Source: Gemmatimonadota bacterium
GTDB taxonomy: Bacteria > Gemmatimonadota > Gemmatimonadetes > Gemmatimonadales > GWC2-71-9
Direction of reading: 5' to 3'
Assembly: GCA_029262195.1 (NCBI GenBank)
Contig: JAJCZX010000021.1
Location: 62,001-126,000 of the forward strand
Length of the DNA: 64,000 nt
This document shows, in pieces, positions 19,735 through 28,844 of the stretch (position 1 is its first letter; each line of letters opens with the position of its first letter). The position numbers and the translations under genes were made by a program. The notes beneath the pieces were generated by a model. That model saw nothing but the letters and a program-made list of their open reading frames with translations, did not search any database and had not been told where the DNA came from.

Positions 19735-20136
19735 TTATGTGCAGACTAGAGTCCCGGCCTCAGTTGCCGCTCCAATCGGCGCGGCGAATTCTGAGAACAG
19801 ATAACATTTGATCGATGTCCTGGGGTGGGTCGTCGTGGCGGACCACCCGGACTTCGTTGCTTCATTTATCGTGATAGTTACACCAGGGGTGGCAATAAAT
19901 GCGTCTCCGACCATTGACGCGTTCGAGGCGTACATGCCGTTGTCGTAGAAGTAAGATTCTTCGGCGAGAGCAAAGTTCCGGAGGTCAGCCTTCATCGAGG
20001 AAACATAGGCTTTAACCTGAGTCTGCCCCATCTGTTTCAACGCTATCGCGGCAATAATACCGATAAGCGAAACCACAACGATGAGTTCAACAAGGGTGAA
20101 ACCACCCTTCCGGTTTTTTTTCTTGCCACCGGCCAT
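19735..20136 (-). CDS. Type IV pilin-like protein with class III signal
   Basis: 133 residues. A short basic leader is followed by GGFTLVELIVVVSLIGIIAAIA, the prepilin peptidase site (cleavage after Gly, mature Phe1, Glu5) and hydrophobic helix. The C-terminal half is Ser/Thr-rich with a Cys pair (KCYLF ... LVCT) that can form the D-region disulfide. This could be a major pilin or a pseudopilin; no assembly genes are nearby. The frame opens at 20175 inside polA; MAGGKKK at 20136, 7 bases after the polA stop, gives a leader of normal length. Probably transcribed with polA. Confidence 0.88.
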   Translation of the reverse strand: MAGGKKKNRKGGFTLVELIVVVSLIGIIAAIALKQMGQTQVKAYVSSMKADLRNFALAEESYFYDNGMYASNASMVGDAFIATPGVTITINEATKSGWSATTTHPRTSIKCYLFSEFAAPIGAATEAGTLVCT

Positions 20137-20143
20137 CTTTATT

Positions 20144-22870
20144 TTACGCCTTTGCATCAAGCCAATTTGGTCCAACCCCTACATCAACCAAAAGGGGTAC
20201 ACTGAGTTCGGCTGCGCCCTCCATTTTCGCTTTCATCAACCCCATCACAGCGTCCACCTCAGGCCGCGGGCTTTCCACCACCAACTCATCGTGTACCTGT
20301 AAAAGCATTTTCGCACCAAGTCCCGCCGATTTCAAGGCTTCAGCGAGTTGTACCATCGCTATTTTGATCAAATCAGCCGCCGATCCTTGGATCGGCGAAT
20401 TCATCGCCAGGCGCTCACCAAAGGCTCGAGTGTTGAAATTCGAATCTTTCAATTCGGGAATATATCGACGGCGGCCAAAGATCGTTTCAACGTGCCCGTT
20501 CGTTTTGGCAGTCTCTATCTGGCGGTCCAAGAACCTCCGCACGCCAGAGAATCTTTCGAAATAGACGTCAATGAATTTTTTGGCCTCCTGTTTGGTGATC
20601 CCCAGCTGGTTACTCAGTGAAAAGGCACCCTGTCCGTAAAGCGTCGCGAAATTGATCGTCTTGGCCTGGTCTCGCATTTCGGAGGTGACGGCAGTCAACT
20701 CCACCTCAAACACGATGGCTGCAGTCTCCCGGTGAATGTCGCCACCACGATTGAATGCATCCACCAACAGTTTGTCCTGGGAGAGATGCGCCAGAAGGCG
20801 TAGCTCTACCTGTGAATAGTCGGCTACCACGAAACTCATTCCGTCTGCCGGGACAAAGCAACGCCGGATCATCTCTCCGCGTTCGGTACGGACGGGAATG
20901 TTCTGCAGGTTGGGGTCGTGAGAAGAAAGCCGCCCGGTCGCCGCACCAATCTGGTTGAAAGTCGTGTGTATTCTCCCGGTCCCAGGATCTACGGATTCAG
21001 GAAGGGAGTCGATGTACGTCGATTTTAGTTTTGTTAACTCCCTGTACTCCAACAGCGCGGTTGGAAGAGCAAACCCGCTAGACGCGAGTTGCTCAAGAAC
21101 GCTCGCGTCTGTTGAAGGACCAGTCTTGGTTTTCTTAATGACCGGCAACTGAAGTTTTTCGAAAAGGATATGCCGCAACTGAGGGGTGGAGTTGATGTTG
21201 AATTCGACGCCGGCCTCCTCGTAAATAGCTGCTTCGAGTTTCTCCAGCTCCTCGCCAAAACGTGTTGAAAGATCCTTCAGACCGTCGAGATCAACGACGA
21301 TCCCCGCCCGCTCCATTTCAACCAGCACCCTGGTAAGAGGCAACTCCACATCATTCAGCAAACTTTGTAGAGAAAAATCCATCAACTTTTCAGCGAAGTA
21401 TTCTTTCAGGTCCAAAACCACTTCAGTTTCGCGACAGGCAAAGTTCGCAGCCGTCGTCACCGGTACATCGCTGAAGGCGACCTCTCCTTTTCCTTTCCCA
21501 ACCACGCCTTCCCTTGAAACGATTTCTTTGCCGAGGCATTCCATTGCCAGGATGTTCACATCGTAGGAGCGACGCCCCGGTTCGGCCAGAAAACTAGCCA
21601 TCATGAGGTCGTAGGAGACTTTATCGACCTCTACGCCGGCCGCCACAAGGGCATGCCAACCGCCCTTGGTCCCGTGTCCAAACTTCTCGATTGAACTATC
21701 GGAAAAAAGGGAGACGAACTCGCGCATCGAACTGGTTCCCAGACCGACAAGGTTCTCTTCATATCCTAGGTGGTTTAACGGCAAGTACCAGGAGAGATCG
21801 GGCTTTGTCGCGATTGCAATGCCCGCAATCTTGTCCGTTCGGGGATCATGACCGTCCGACTGGACCGAAAAAGCCATAACCCTGGCCTCCCTAACCGCAG
21901 CTACCACCTCAGCGAGATCATCAACGCCTTTGACCACGTTCGAGGGCTGACCAATTGGTTTATCGGGCTCTTCTTTCTTCCCCGGGATTTTCGCAACGAG
22001 TGTGTGAAACTCAAGTTCGGTCAACAAGTCGGCGAGAGCTGCATGGTCGGGCGCGGCCAACTCAAGATCGGTGAGACCGACGTCCATTGGGACATCTCTA
22101 ATGATCGTTACCAGTTTCCGGCTCAGTCGCGCATTTTCGGGTTCGGCCAGCAACGCTTCTCTTGGTCTTTTCCCTTTTATTTCAGGCGCGTGGGCAATGA
22201 TCGACTCAATGTCACCGTAGGTATTAATCAACGCCTGAGCGGTTTTTGCGCCAATGCCCTTTACGCCGGGAACGTTGTCAGATGAGTCTCCAACCAGGCC
22301 CAGGTAGTCAACTACAAACTCCGGAGCCACACCAAGTCTTTCCGAGGCGTTCTCATGTGTGACCATCTGTTCGCCCACAGAAGCAGGGCCTCGTCGACCC
22401 GGGTTGAGCAAGGAAATTTTTTGCGAAATAAGTTGGTAAAAATCTTTGTCGCCCGAGACGATCACGACATCGCGGTCCTCCGATTCCGCTACGGCGGCAA
22501 GCGTTCCGATCACATCGTCTGCCTCATAACCGTCAACCGTTATCAAGGGGATGCCGAAAGCCTCCAGCAGTTGCGCTACCCGAACCAACGAACGGTCGAA
22601 GATCTCCTGCATTTCATCGTCGAGTTTTTCTCTCGTGGCCTTGTACTCGGGGTAGGCAGTTTTTCTACCAGAGTCCCCCGCGTCGTGCACCCAACCGATA
22701 TATCGAGCGTCATAGTTTTCGAAAAGCCTGAGCAAGAAGTTCACAACACCCCATGAAATGGAAGTGTTTTCGCCTTTGCTCGTCGTCAGAGGTTTGCCGA
22801 TCATTGCGTAAAACGCTCTGTAGATCAGGGCGTAACCATCGATTAGAAAAATTTTATCGCGTTCAAACAT
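20144..22870 (-). CDS. polA: DNA polymerase I
   Basis: 908 residues with all three regions. The 5'-3' exonuclease (about 1-295) begins FLIDGYALIYRAFYAM and keeps the acidic clusters (YEADDVIG, SGDKDFYQL, GDSSDNVPG). The polymerase domain has motif A VADYSQVELRLLAHL, motif B MRDQAKTINFATLYG and motif C LLQVHDELVVE; Phe in motif B predicts dideoxynucleotide discrimination. The middle 3'-5' exonuclease domain has lost its acidic residues (AFSVQS where DTE is expected, TKGGWH for KYD, CRETE for AEDAD), so proofreading is probably absent. Downstream of the csp terminator. Confidence 0.97.
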   Translation of the reverse strand: MFERDKIFLIDGYALIYRAFYAMIGKPLTTSKGENTSISWGVVNFLLRLFENYDARYIGWVHDAGDSGRKTAYPEYKATREKLDDEMQEIFDRSLVRVAQLLEAFGIPLITVDGYEADDVIGTLAAVAESEDRDVVIVSGDKDFYQLISQKISLLNPGRRGPASVGEQMVTHENASERLGVAPEFVVDYLGLVGDSSDNVPGVKGIGAKTAQALINTYGDIESIIAHAPEIKGKRPREALLAEPENARLSRKLVTIIRDVPMDVGLTDLELAAPDHAALADLLTELEFHTLVAKIPGKKEEPDKPIGQPSNVVKGVDDLAEVVAAVREARVMAFSVQSDGHDPRTDKIAGIAIATKPDLSWYLPLNHLGYEENLVGLGTSSMREFVSLFSDSSIEKFGHGTKGGWHALVAAGVEVDKVSYDLMMASFLAEPGRRSYDVNILAMECLGKEIVSREGVVGKGKGEVAFSDVPVTTAANFACRETEVVLDLKEYFAEKLMDFSLQSLLNDVELPLTRVLVEMERAGIVVDLDGLKDLSTRFGEELEKLEAAIYEEAGVEFNINSTPQLRHILFEKLQLPVIKKTKTGPSTDASVLEQLASSGFALPTALLEYRELTKLKSTYIDSLPESVDPGTGRIHTTFNQIGAATGRLSSHDPNLQNIPVRTERGEMIRRCFVPADGMSFVVADYSQVELRLLAHLSQDKLLVDAFNRGGDIHRETAAIVFEVELTAVTSEMRDQAKTINFATLYGQGAFSLSNQLGITKQEAKKFIDVYFERFSGVRRFLDRQIETAKTNGHVETIFGRRRYIPELKDSNFNTRAFGERLAMNSPIQGSAADLIKIAMVQLAEALKSAGLGAKMLLQVHDELVVESPRPEVDAVMGLMKAKMEGAAELSVPLLVDVGVGPNWLDAKA

Positions 22871-22881
22871 CGACCCAAGAT

Positions 22882-22917
22882 AAAAAAAAGCCCCGTCGGC
22901 GGATACCGGCGGGGCTT
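22882..22917 (-). terminator. Rho-independent terminator of the cold-shock gene
   Basis: Twelve-base stem AAGCCCCGTCGG / CCGGCGGGGCTT (one wobble) with a short loop, followed on the minus strand by an eight-base U tract. It separates the csp gene from polA, whose start lies 12 bases further on. Confidence 0.92.
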
Positions 22918-22936
22918 GTTCGGGTTTTTCGTCAGG

Positions 22937-23137
22937 TCAACACTTAACGACGTTGGATGCCTGAGCACCCTTCTCTCGGGGCGTCAACTCGAACTCTACG
23001 TGTTCACCTTCTGCGAGTGTCTTGTACCCTTCGGATTGAATCGCTGTGAAATGGACGAAGACATCTTCGCCAGCTTCCCTGGAGATAAAACCATATCCTT
23101 TGGTTTCATTGAACCACTTGACCGTCCCAACTGCCAT
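22937..23137 (-). CDS. Cold-shock protein (CspA family)
   Basis: 66 residues forming one cold-shock domain. RNP1 is KGYGFISRE and RNP2 is VFVHF, both complete. A single-stranded nucleic-acid-binding RNA chaperone in the cytosol. The C-terminal tail ends in VVKC, an unusual terminal cysteine. Monocistronic: it has its own promoter overlapping the end of the upstream gene and a strong terminator. A GC-rich stretch at 23171-23195 can fold in the leader, as is common for cold-regulated 5' UTRs. Confidence 0.97.
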   Translation of the reverse strand: MAVGTVKWFNETKGYGFISREAGEDVFVHFTAIQSEGYKTLAEGEHVEFELTPREKGAQASNVVKC

Positions 23138-23196
23138 TTACAGACCTCCTACGACAGAAATACGTTGGTTCCGAGGGGCCGGGCGGCCCGCCCGTT

Positions 23197-23229
23197 ATTT
23201 ATAGTGGGCACACAACCCCAGGCTGTCAA
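23197..23229 (-). promoter_or_regulatory. Promoter of the cold-shock gene
   Basis: On the minus strand a perfect TTGACA (23224-23229) is followed by an AT-rich TATAAAT (23197-23203). Spacing to TATAAA is 20 bases; CACTAT, 3 bases upstream, gives 17. The -35 box overlaps the stop codon of the gene upstream. Confidence 0.55.
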
Positions 23230-23768
23230 GCGAAAACCAATATGGTGGCAGCGACTCCCGGCCCCAGTACCAGATTGTCGTCAATCTGTCCAGAAAACCG
23301 TTCGATCAGGGTGCCAAACACGGCACCCAAAAGAGCCATCCGTGGATCAACCCCTACCGCCAGCGCCCCCACACCGATAACAACAAAACAGGCAGCAGAC
23401 CCAGCTATGCTCTTTCCGGGGCCTCTTCCCCACATCGATCCTGCCAGTGATGCTGCTGGGTCGGCCAGGGCCGCAGCGAGAATTCCTACTGCAACGGCCG
23501 GGGCCGGAAAAAGGACAGTTATCGAATAGCCGAGCCAGAGAAAAGAAGCTCCACTGATTCTCTGGTGCTCGCGTTCTCTGAACACTGGCAGTCGTTTCGA
23601 AATCCAATCGTGCAGCACCGCATTGTTGATACGAAAGACGTCAAAGGCCAAGAAAACGACGGCAGCAACCCAAACAACGGAACGAAACACCCAGGGATCC
23701 ATCTCCGAAACGACAATTATCAGACCCGTGGAAGCATGAATGACGCGCCTTATCGAGGACGAAGTCAT
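23226..23768 (-). CDS. Diacylglycerol/polyprenol kinase-like membrane protein
   Basis: 180 residues with about five hydrophobic segments. Family pattern: RRVIHASTGLIIVV at the start, FDVFRI, FREREHQRISGASFLWLG, ALADPAASLAGSMWGRGPGKSIAGSAACF and FGTLIERFSG. These fit the CTP-dependent dolichol/phytol/diacylglycerol kinase superfamily (SEC59/DGK1/VTE5 type) related to CDP-DAG synthases. A lipid or polyprenol substrate in the inner membrane is expected. Its start overlaps the stop of the upstream transglycosylase gene by 4 bases. Confidence 0.82.
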   Translation of the reverse strand: MTSSSIRRVIHASTGLIIVVSEMDPWVFRSVVWVAAVVFLAFDVFRINNAVLHDWISKRLPVFREREHQRISGASFLWLGYSITVLFPAPAVAVGILAAALADPAASLAGSMWGRGPGKSIAGSAACFVVIGVGALAVGVDPRMALLGAVFGTLIERFSGQIDDNLVLGPGVAATILVFA

Positions 23769-25858
23769 TGATCCCCGTACAAGGCTCGATACAGATAGCG
23801 ATTGCGCAGCACCGATTTTACGTAGCCTTTAGTTTCGGGGAACGGAATGCGTTCAACAAAAGTCCGAGAATCATCCATGCCACCCCTCCGTCTCCAACGG
23901 GCCAGGTTACCACCACCTGCGTTGTAAGCAGCAAGGGTAAACACAATATGATCCGACCTGCGGTGGAGGTCCGCGAAGTGACCGACCCCAATATGAAGGT
24001 TGGCATCTGGCACCACGAGGTACTCATCGGTCCAGTCACGGTCCATTTGGCTGGCTCGCCAACGAGCCGTAGGGGGCATGAGCTGCATCAAACCCTTCGC
24101 ACCCGCTCTGGACGTGGCCGAGGGGTCGAACGCCGATTCCTGACGAATAATTCCGGCGACAAGGAAGGGATCAACATCCCATTCCGCCGCTTCGTATTCA
24201 ATAAGTTCTCGAAAGGGCCACGGGAAGACGGTCCGAACAACCCTTATGTCGTTCAAGCTCAGCGAACCGGCTGCTTTCCAGCCAAGTCTAATGGCCGCTG
24301 GCACAAAATGCCGTTCAATCAGCCCCTCGGCCAGGGCGAGAATTTCGTCAACATCCAGCGAGTCCCTGGCAACCCAATGCGCCACATGCGTTCGGGCGTG
24401 ATCATCGAAACCAGCCGTAACAAGAAAATCGAGTTGATCGAGGACGTCGCGAATCCGTTCAGATGCAATCGTTAGAGGCGCTTCGGCGAAAACCGGTGCG
24501 GGAAGCCCCGCTTCGGTACGCGCAAGAAATCCGTAATACCCGAGAGAGTCGACCCGAGCTAGAACTCCCAACACCGAATCAGCCGCGTTGATGTCACCTG
24601 AATCGCGAAAAACCTGTGAAACCCTGTAACGAGCGAAATTTCGTTGCGCCCCTCTGGCGTCAACTTCCCTGGTGTACCAACGGGTTGCTCCGTCTATGTC
24701 ACCAGCAGCCCCAAACCTATCCCCAATTCTCATCCGGGCATCGGTCGCTTGCGCCGTTGTAGGCCATTCCCGATCCAGTATTCCAGCAACACTGTCACCA
24801 GCGTTGTTTTGGGCGACATCCCAAAACCGCCTTGCGATCGATTGCAGGGCTGCCGGGGTGTGCCGGTGTCTATTGTGGACCCGTGTGAATTCGCCTAATC
24901 GCTCCATTGCGGGAGTGTAGCGGCGTAGAGCCAGAAGGAGACGACCTCTGGAGTACTGGGCGTTCACAGCATAGTCGTCGCTGCCGCCCGCCGCTTTCTC
25001 ATAGTTCGCGAGCGCGGCGACTCGATTCCCTTCTCTTTCCTGCGCGCGACCCAACGTCCAAACAATCCGTGGCGTGCTATCCCCTGCAGATACGGCCGTA
25101 CTGAGCAACGAGATCGCTCGGGCGTGTTGACCAAGCTCCATGACCGTATTACCAAGGACAAAACTTTCTTCTTCGCCGCGAGGAGCAAAACGACCTTCGA
25201 TGAAACCGGCTCCAAAACGCCGGATGTTCCGGTGGGGGGATCTTAGCGCTTGGAACGCGAGTTCCCTGGAAATAGAGGAGTCTCCGTTTTCAAGAGCCAG
25301 CGAGACAGCAGAATCAAGAACTCCCAGACGTCTGTAAATGTTGACCGCACCACTCCAATTGCCCTTCCTAATCTGGATTTTCGCACCAGCGCTCTGAGCA
25401 AGCCTGAATGCACTTTCAGGAGCTCTCGTGAGCAATTTCAGGGCAAGAGAATCTTCTTCGTACGGTGCGCGCAGAACTGCAGCCCACCCCGATGCAGCAG
25501 AGTGCGCTTCACCGGCAAGCCGGAACTGTTCCCTTGCCAGGTCGACGGATTCCGCAGCCCCGTACGCCCGTGCCGCCCGGGCATGAAGCGCCGCCTGTTC
25601 AATCCCGACCGCGCTTTCGGCGGCTGACGCGAACAGCAACCCAGCTTCGGCGAACCGACCTGCCTGGACACTGGAGTCACCTCGGGCGACCAGAGACTCT
25701 CGGCTAGAATTGACACCACCAGACGCCGAAGGGTCGGTTTCATCCAATCCCACCCTCCGATGCCATTCCCGTGACTCCTGCGAGTGCAAACCACCCGCGG
25801 TCCCCATCAACGCAAACGCAACGACGGGGACAAGAACCGCGCGTCTAACGATTGCCAC
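23765..25858 (-). CDS. Soluble lytic murein transglycosylase (Slt70-like)
   Basis: 697 residues. A signal peptide (VRRAVLVPVVAFALM, cleavage near LHSQ) leads into a long helical, TPR-like superhelix (about 30-530). A C-terminal SLT domain follows (about 555-690) with catalytic Glu in IIRQESAFDPSATSRAGAKGLMQLMP and the typical GVGHFADLHR and LAAYNAGGG segments. It cleaves peptidoglycan to anhydromuropeptides in the periplasm. The frame is open to 25939, but GTG 25858 places the signal at the start and overlaps the GWxTD gene by only 14 bases. Confidence 0.9.
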   Translation of the reverse strand: MAIVRRAVLVPVVAFALMGTAGGLHSQESREWHRRVGLDETDPSASGGVNSSRESLVARGDSSVQAGRFAEAGLLFASAAESAVGIEQAALHARAARAYGAAESVDLAREQFRLAGEAHSAASGWAAVLRAPYEEDSLALKLLTRAPESAFRLAQSAGAKIQIRKGNWSGAVNIYRRLGVLDSAVSLALENGDSSISRELAFQALRSPHRNIRRFGAGFIEGRFAPRGEEESFVLGNTVMELGQHARAISLLSTAVSAGDSTPRIVWTLGRAQEREGNRVAALANYEKAAGGSDDYAVNAQYSRGRLLLALRRYTPAMERLGEFTRVHNRHRHTPAALQSIARRFWDVAQNNAGDSVAGILDREWPTTAQATDARMRIGDRFGAAGDIDGATRWYTREVDARGAQRNFARYRVSQVFRDSGDINAADSVLGVLARVDSLGYYGFLARTEAGLPAPVFAEAPLTIASERIRDVLDQLDFLVTAGFDDHARTHVAHWVARDSLDVDEILALAEGLIERHFVPAAIRLGWKAAGSLSLNDIRVVRTVFPWPFRELIEYEAAEWDVDPFLVAGIIRQESAFDPSATSRAGAKGLMQLMPPTARWRASQMDRDWTDEYLVVPDANLHIGVGHFADLHRRSDHIVFTLAAYNAGGGNLARWRRRGGMDDSRTFVERIPFPETKGYVKSVLRNRYLYRALYGDQ

Positions 25859-27224
25859 GGGAGCGTGACATAACCCTGAACATGTCGTCTCGCGACTCTT
25901 CGGAAAGTCGGAATTCATCAAATCCAGTCTGATCCTCAAAAATTAGCACTACTCGAAGCGGTGTATAAATCCAACGAATAATACGCACTGGACTGCCAGG
26001 GTCAGGAAACGGTTCGAAAGTCTCGTCCGGTGGCCCAATTCTAAGAAAAACTTCTCCTCGGTCGGTCAACCAGCCGGGCTTGTTTCTCTCCTGGAACAGC
26101 TGGTTAGCCATCTTGACGCGTTCGAAGTAGTCGTCCAAAGCTTCGTTTTGGGGTGTCGAGGGATCCGGGTCGGATAGCCTCCAGAAACGCTCCCAGGCAG
26201 CCGCCCTTTCGTCCAGCGAGGCATCACGAAGCTCGTTGAGGGCCGTCCTGGTGGCGAAGTAGCGGAGCAGAGAAAGAATGTCATCGAAATGGCTCAAGGC
26301 CCAGTTGTCAGAGAAACTGACCAAAGCCCAGGTGCGCACCGTGTCAGCAGAACCAACTGGGACCGCTTCAAACCGGAGTTCGCCGACCGGCAAACTATCC
26401 GGGGGTACAACAACGACCAACGACGAAACCGTGCCCGTCAACCCGAATGCGACCGTATCACTCCAAACCAGCGTTTCGTTTTCTGCGGAAAAACCCTTTA
26501 TCTCCACACGGGCGTTTTCTTGTCCGTACGCTTCAACGTAGAGATTCAGTGTATCCTGGCCGTACCGGACGACTGAGCGAGGATTGAGAAGCATGCCCGG
26601 GAACAACTCCCGGTTGGAACGAAACACATCCACCCCATAAACCGGAACCAGGGATGAAAGAGACGGACCCCGGTCGAAATCGGGCACGTCGATCATCCGG
26701 TTCGCTCTCGAAACTATCGCGGCGCCCAACTCCTTCACCTGCAAATCCATCGCAAGAGTACCTGAGGGCAGCTCGAGAAAGCGTTGATAGATGACTGTTT
26801 CACCACCCCTCATCGTTTCCCGCAGGGACTCGACCGCGACGGTTTGCGAGTCGGACAACTGGGCCACGATGTTGCCTCGTTGATCGCGGAAGGTGATCTC
26901 GACCCCGTACCGAGCCTCCCAGCGATCATCCCTTCGCTTAAACGCGAGATCGTTGTTTTCCAACGACATCGAAAACGCGGCAATTGTTGTTTGTTGGTCT
27001 GCTCCAGCCAGATAATTGAGAGAGGCAACAAACGGAAAAGGTGCGTCCCGCGTGATCAACCCCATCCGCCGGTAAACTACCGCAGGATCAAATAGTTCAG
27101 GGATCACGACGCCTGCGTCTGGAGTGATATCTGTGCCAACACGTTGCCATGAGCCACAACCGATACCGCCTGCAAGGAAAATGCTTACTATTAAAGCCTT
27201 GGCTCGCGGACTGGACTCACCCAT
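25845..27224 (-). CDS. GWxTD-domain lipoprotein
   Basis: 459 residues. Lipobox LAGGIGC (Cys23) predicts a lipoprotein. The N-terminal two-thirds is strand-rich with no recognised domain. The C-terminal domain carries PGWLTDRGEVFLRIGPPDE (about residue 375), the signature of the GWxTD family found in Gemmatimonadota, Bacteroidota and relatives, followed by RWIYTP and IFEDQTGFDEFRL. Function unknown. It precedes the transglycosylase gene with a short overlap and is divergent from the protein kinase gene. Confidence 0.88.
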   Translation of the reverse strand: MGESSPRAKALIVSIFLAGGIGCGSWQRVGTDITPDAGVVIPELFDPAVVYRRMGLITRDAPFPFVASLNYLAGADQQTTIAAFSMSLENNDLAFKRRDDRWEARYGVEITFRDQRGNIVAQLSDSQTVAVESLRETMRGGETVIYQRFLELPSGTLAMDLQVKELGAAIVSRANRMIDVPDFDRGPSLSSLVPVYGVDVFRSNRELFPGMLLNPRSVVRYGQDTLNLYVEAYGQENARVEIKGFSAENETLVWSDTVAFGLTGTVSSLVVVVPPDSLPVGELRFEAVPVGSADTVRTWALVSFSDNWALSHFDDILSLLRYFATRTALNELRDASLDERAAAWERFWRLSDPDPSTPQNEALDDYFERVKMANQLFQERNKPGWLTDRGEVFLRIGPPDETFEPFPDPGSPVRIIRWIYTPLRVVLIFEDQTGFDEFRLSEESRDDMFRVMSRSRGNR

Positions 27225-27284
27225 TATTGCATGACCTCGTTCGTGGCAAAAGTTTGAACATCACTGAATCCTGGTACACCAAGT

Positions 27285-28196
27285 ATGGCGGCTGAAAACA
27301 TTTCTGGGAAATCTGTTGGCGGATACCAGCTCCTCGAACGAATCGGAGAAGGCGGCACCGCAACAGTCTACAAGGCAGAACACCCGGAACTCGGGACTTG
27401 TGCCGTAAAAATTTTAAAAGAATCTCTGGCTTCCAACGAAACGGGCGTCAAACGTTTTCTCCGTGAAGCCGGTTACGGAGATAGGGTCATTCATCCATCG
27501 GTTGTCAAAACCCACTCTTTTGGAGAAGACGGCGACCTCTACTACCTCTCCCTGGAGTGGGCAGACGGAGTACCTCTTAATAAGTATCTCAATAAGACCG
27601 GCAGGGTTCCGCCCAAAGTTGCCTCGAAGATCGTGACCCAGTTAGCTGGCGCATTGAATGCTGCCCACGAAGTCGGGATTATTCATCGGGATCTAAAACC
27701 CGAAAATATCATGTATGACCCCGAAACCCAGGTTGCGAAACTGCTGGACTTTGGTATTGCGCGCGACGAAGAGGCCGATCCGGCCGAACGCCTTACGAAA
27801 GCAGGGTTCTTTGTGGGTACCCTGCAATACGTTGCACCCGAGGCCCTGTCCGGCGAATTGGTAGGGGCATCCGCAGATATTTACTCGCTCGCAAAAATCA
27901 CCTACCACATGCTTTCAGCAGAGAACCCGCACGATGGGCGCTCACCCCGACAACTTTTCCAACAACTCCTAACCGCCGAGCCGACACCGCTCAACCAGAT
28001 AGTAAAGGGTACGAAATTTCCCGTCGCCCTGGAGGAGGCGGTAATGAAAGCCCTCTCACGGTCTCCATCTGATCGCCAGAGTACCGTTATACAGTTTGCC
28101 GAAGACATCGAGAATTCGCTTACAGGCGGCGCAAACGGATCGTCAGACGGGTTCATGGGCACGATCAAAGGAATGTTCTCGAAGAAGCAGAAATAA
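27285..28196 (+). CDS. Ser/Thr protein kinase (Hanks type), soluble
   Basis: 303 residues, nearly all kinase domain. Glycine-rich loop GEGGTATVYKAE, catalytic Lys in CAVKILK, catalytic loop IIHRDLKPENIMYD, DFG in LLDFGIARD, and an activation-segment end GTLQYVAPEALSG. No transmembrane helix or PASTA/sensor domain follows; the short tail is Gly/Ser-rich and ends in KKQK. A cytosolic signalling kinase with unknown substrates. 61 bases before pyrE on the same strand. Confidence 0.93.
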   Translation: MAAENISGKSVGGYQLLERIGEGGTATVYKAEHPELGTCAVKILKESLASNETGVKRFLREAGYGDRVIHPSVVKTHSFGEDGDLYYLSLEWADGVPLNKYLNKTGRVPPKVASKIVTQLAGALNAAHEVGIIHRDLKPENIMYDPETQVAKLLDFGIARDEEADPAERLTKAGFFVGTLQYVAPEALSGELVGASADIYSLAKITYHMLSAENPHDGRSPRQLFQQLLTAEPTPLNQIVKGTKFPVALEEAVMKALSRSPSDRQSTVIQFAEDIENSLTGGANGSSDGFMGTIKGMFSKKQK

Positions 28197-28198
28197 CC

Positions 28199-28257
28199 GT
28201 AGTTGCAATCACTACAACCTAACCACAAACACTAAAGTTGTTGCCATTACTACAACC
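28199..28257 (+). repeat. Two direct repeats immediately upstream of pyrE
   Basis: GTTGCAATCACTACAACC (28202-28219) and GTTGCCATTACTACAACC (28240-28257) match at 16 of 18 bases with a 38-base period. The second copy ends at the base before the pyrE ATG. Each has internal dyad symmetry (GTAGT/ACTAC in the first, GTTGT/ACAAC in the second). This could be a regulator site or RNA element for pyrE; the role is inferred. Confidence 0.5.
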
Positions 28258-28827
28258 ATGACAGCAAAAACCCCCAAAACGACTGAACTTATTGAATTAA
28301 TTAAAGTTAAGTCGCTTCAATTCGGTGACTTCACTCTAAGTTCAGGGGCTAAATCGACATATTACATTGATTGTAGAAAAACTACCATGTCGGCGCACGG
28401 TTTGACTTTGATTGGCGAATTGGGGCTTGAGTTGATCCACAATGAAGGGTGGAATCCTGCCGCGGTAGGGGGCCTGACGCTCGGCGCTGATCCGGTGTCT
28501 TATGCAATCGCGCGGGCAAGCGACAATGGCGGTCGGATCATAGACGCTTTCACGGTTCGTAAACAACCGAAAGCTCACGGCACGCGGTCAGCAATTGAGG
28601 GATGTTTTCCAAAAACGGGGTCGGTTGTGATTATCGAAGATGTGGTCACTTCCGGTGCCTCAGCATTGAAAGCCATCGAAGTTGCGCTGGATGCCGGCGT
28701 TGCGGTCAACGGAGTTTTGACTGTCGTGGACCGCGAAGGCGGTGGGGTCGAGGCCATCCGAGAGGCGGGCTATCGATGTGTCAGCCTCGTATCGCTGGGT
28801 GATCTCGGGGTCACAACTCAGAGGTAA
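28258..28827 (+). CDS. pyrE: Orotate phosphoribosyltransferase
   Basis: 189 residues. Converts orotate and PRPP to OMP in pyrimidine synthesis. Signatures: LQFGDFTLSSGAKSTYYIDCRK at the N-terminus, the PRPP-binding loop VVIIEDVVTSGASALKAIE, and RKQPKAHGTRSAIEG with the catalytic loop. The frame is open upstream to 28096 across the repeats, but MTAKTPKT at 28258 matches the family start. No other pyr gene is adjacent; upp at 49.6 kb is the salvage counterpart. Confidence 0.95.
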   Translation: MTAKTPKTTELIELIKVKSLQFGDFTLSSGAKSTYYIDCRKTTMSAHGLTLIGELGLELIHNEGWNPAAVGGLTLGADPVSYAIARASDNGGRIIDAFTVRKQPKAHGTRSAIEGCFPKTGSVVIIEDVVTSGASALKAIEVALDAGVAVNGVLTVVDREGGGVEAIREAGYRCVSLVSLGDLGVTTQR

Positions 28828-28844
28828 CCCCGCACCGGCAAACG

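Noticed and set aside
23768-24475. A 235-residue open frame antisense to the lytic transglycosylase
   Set aside because: It covers the conserved catalytic domain of the transglycosylase and shows no domain of its own.
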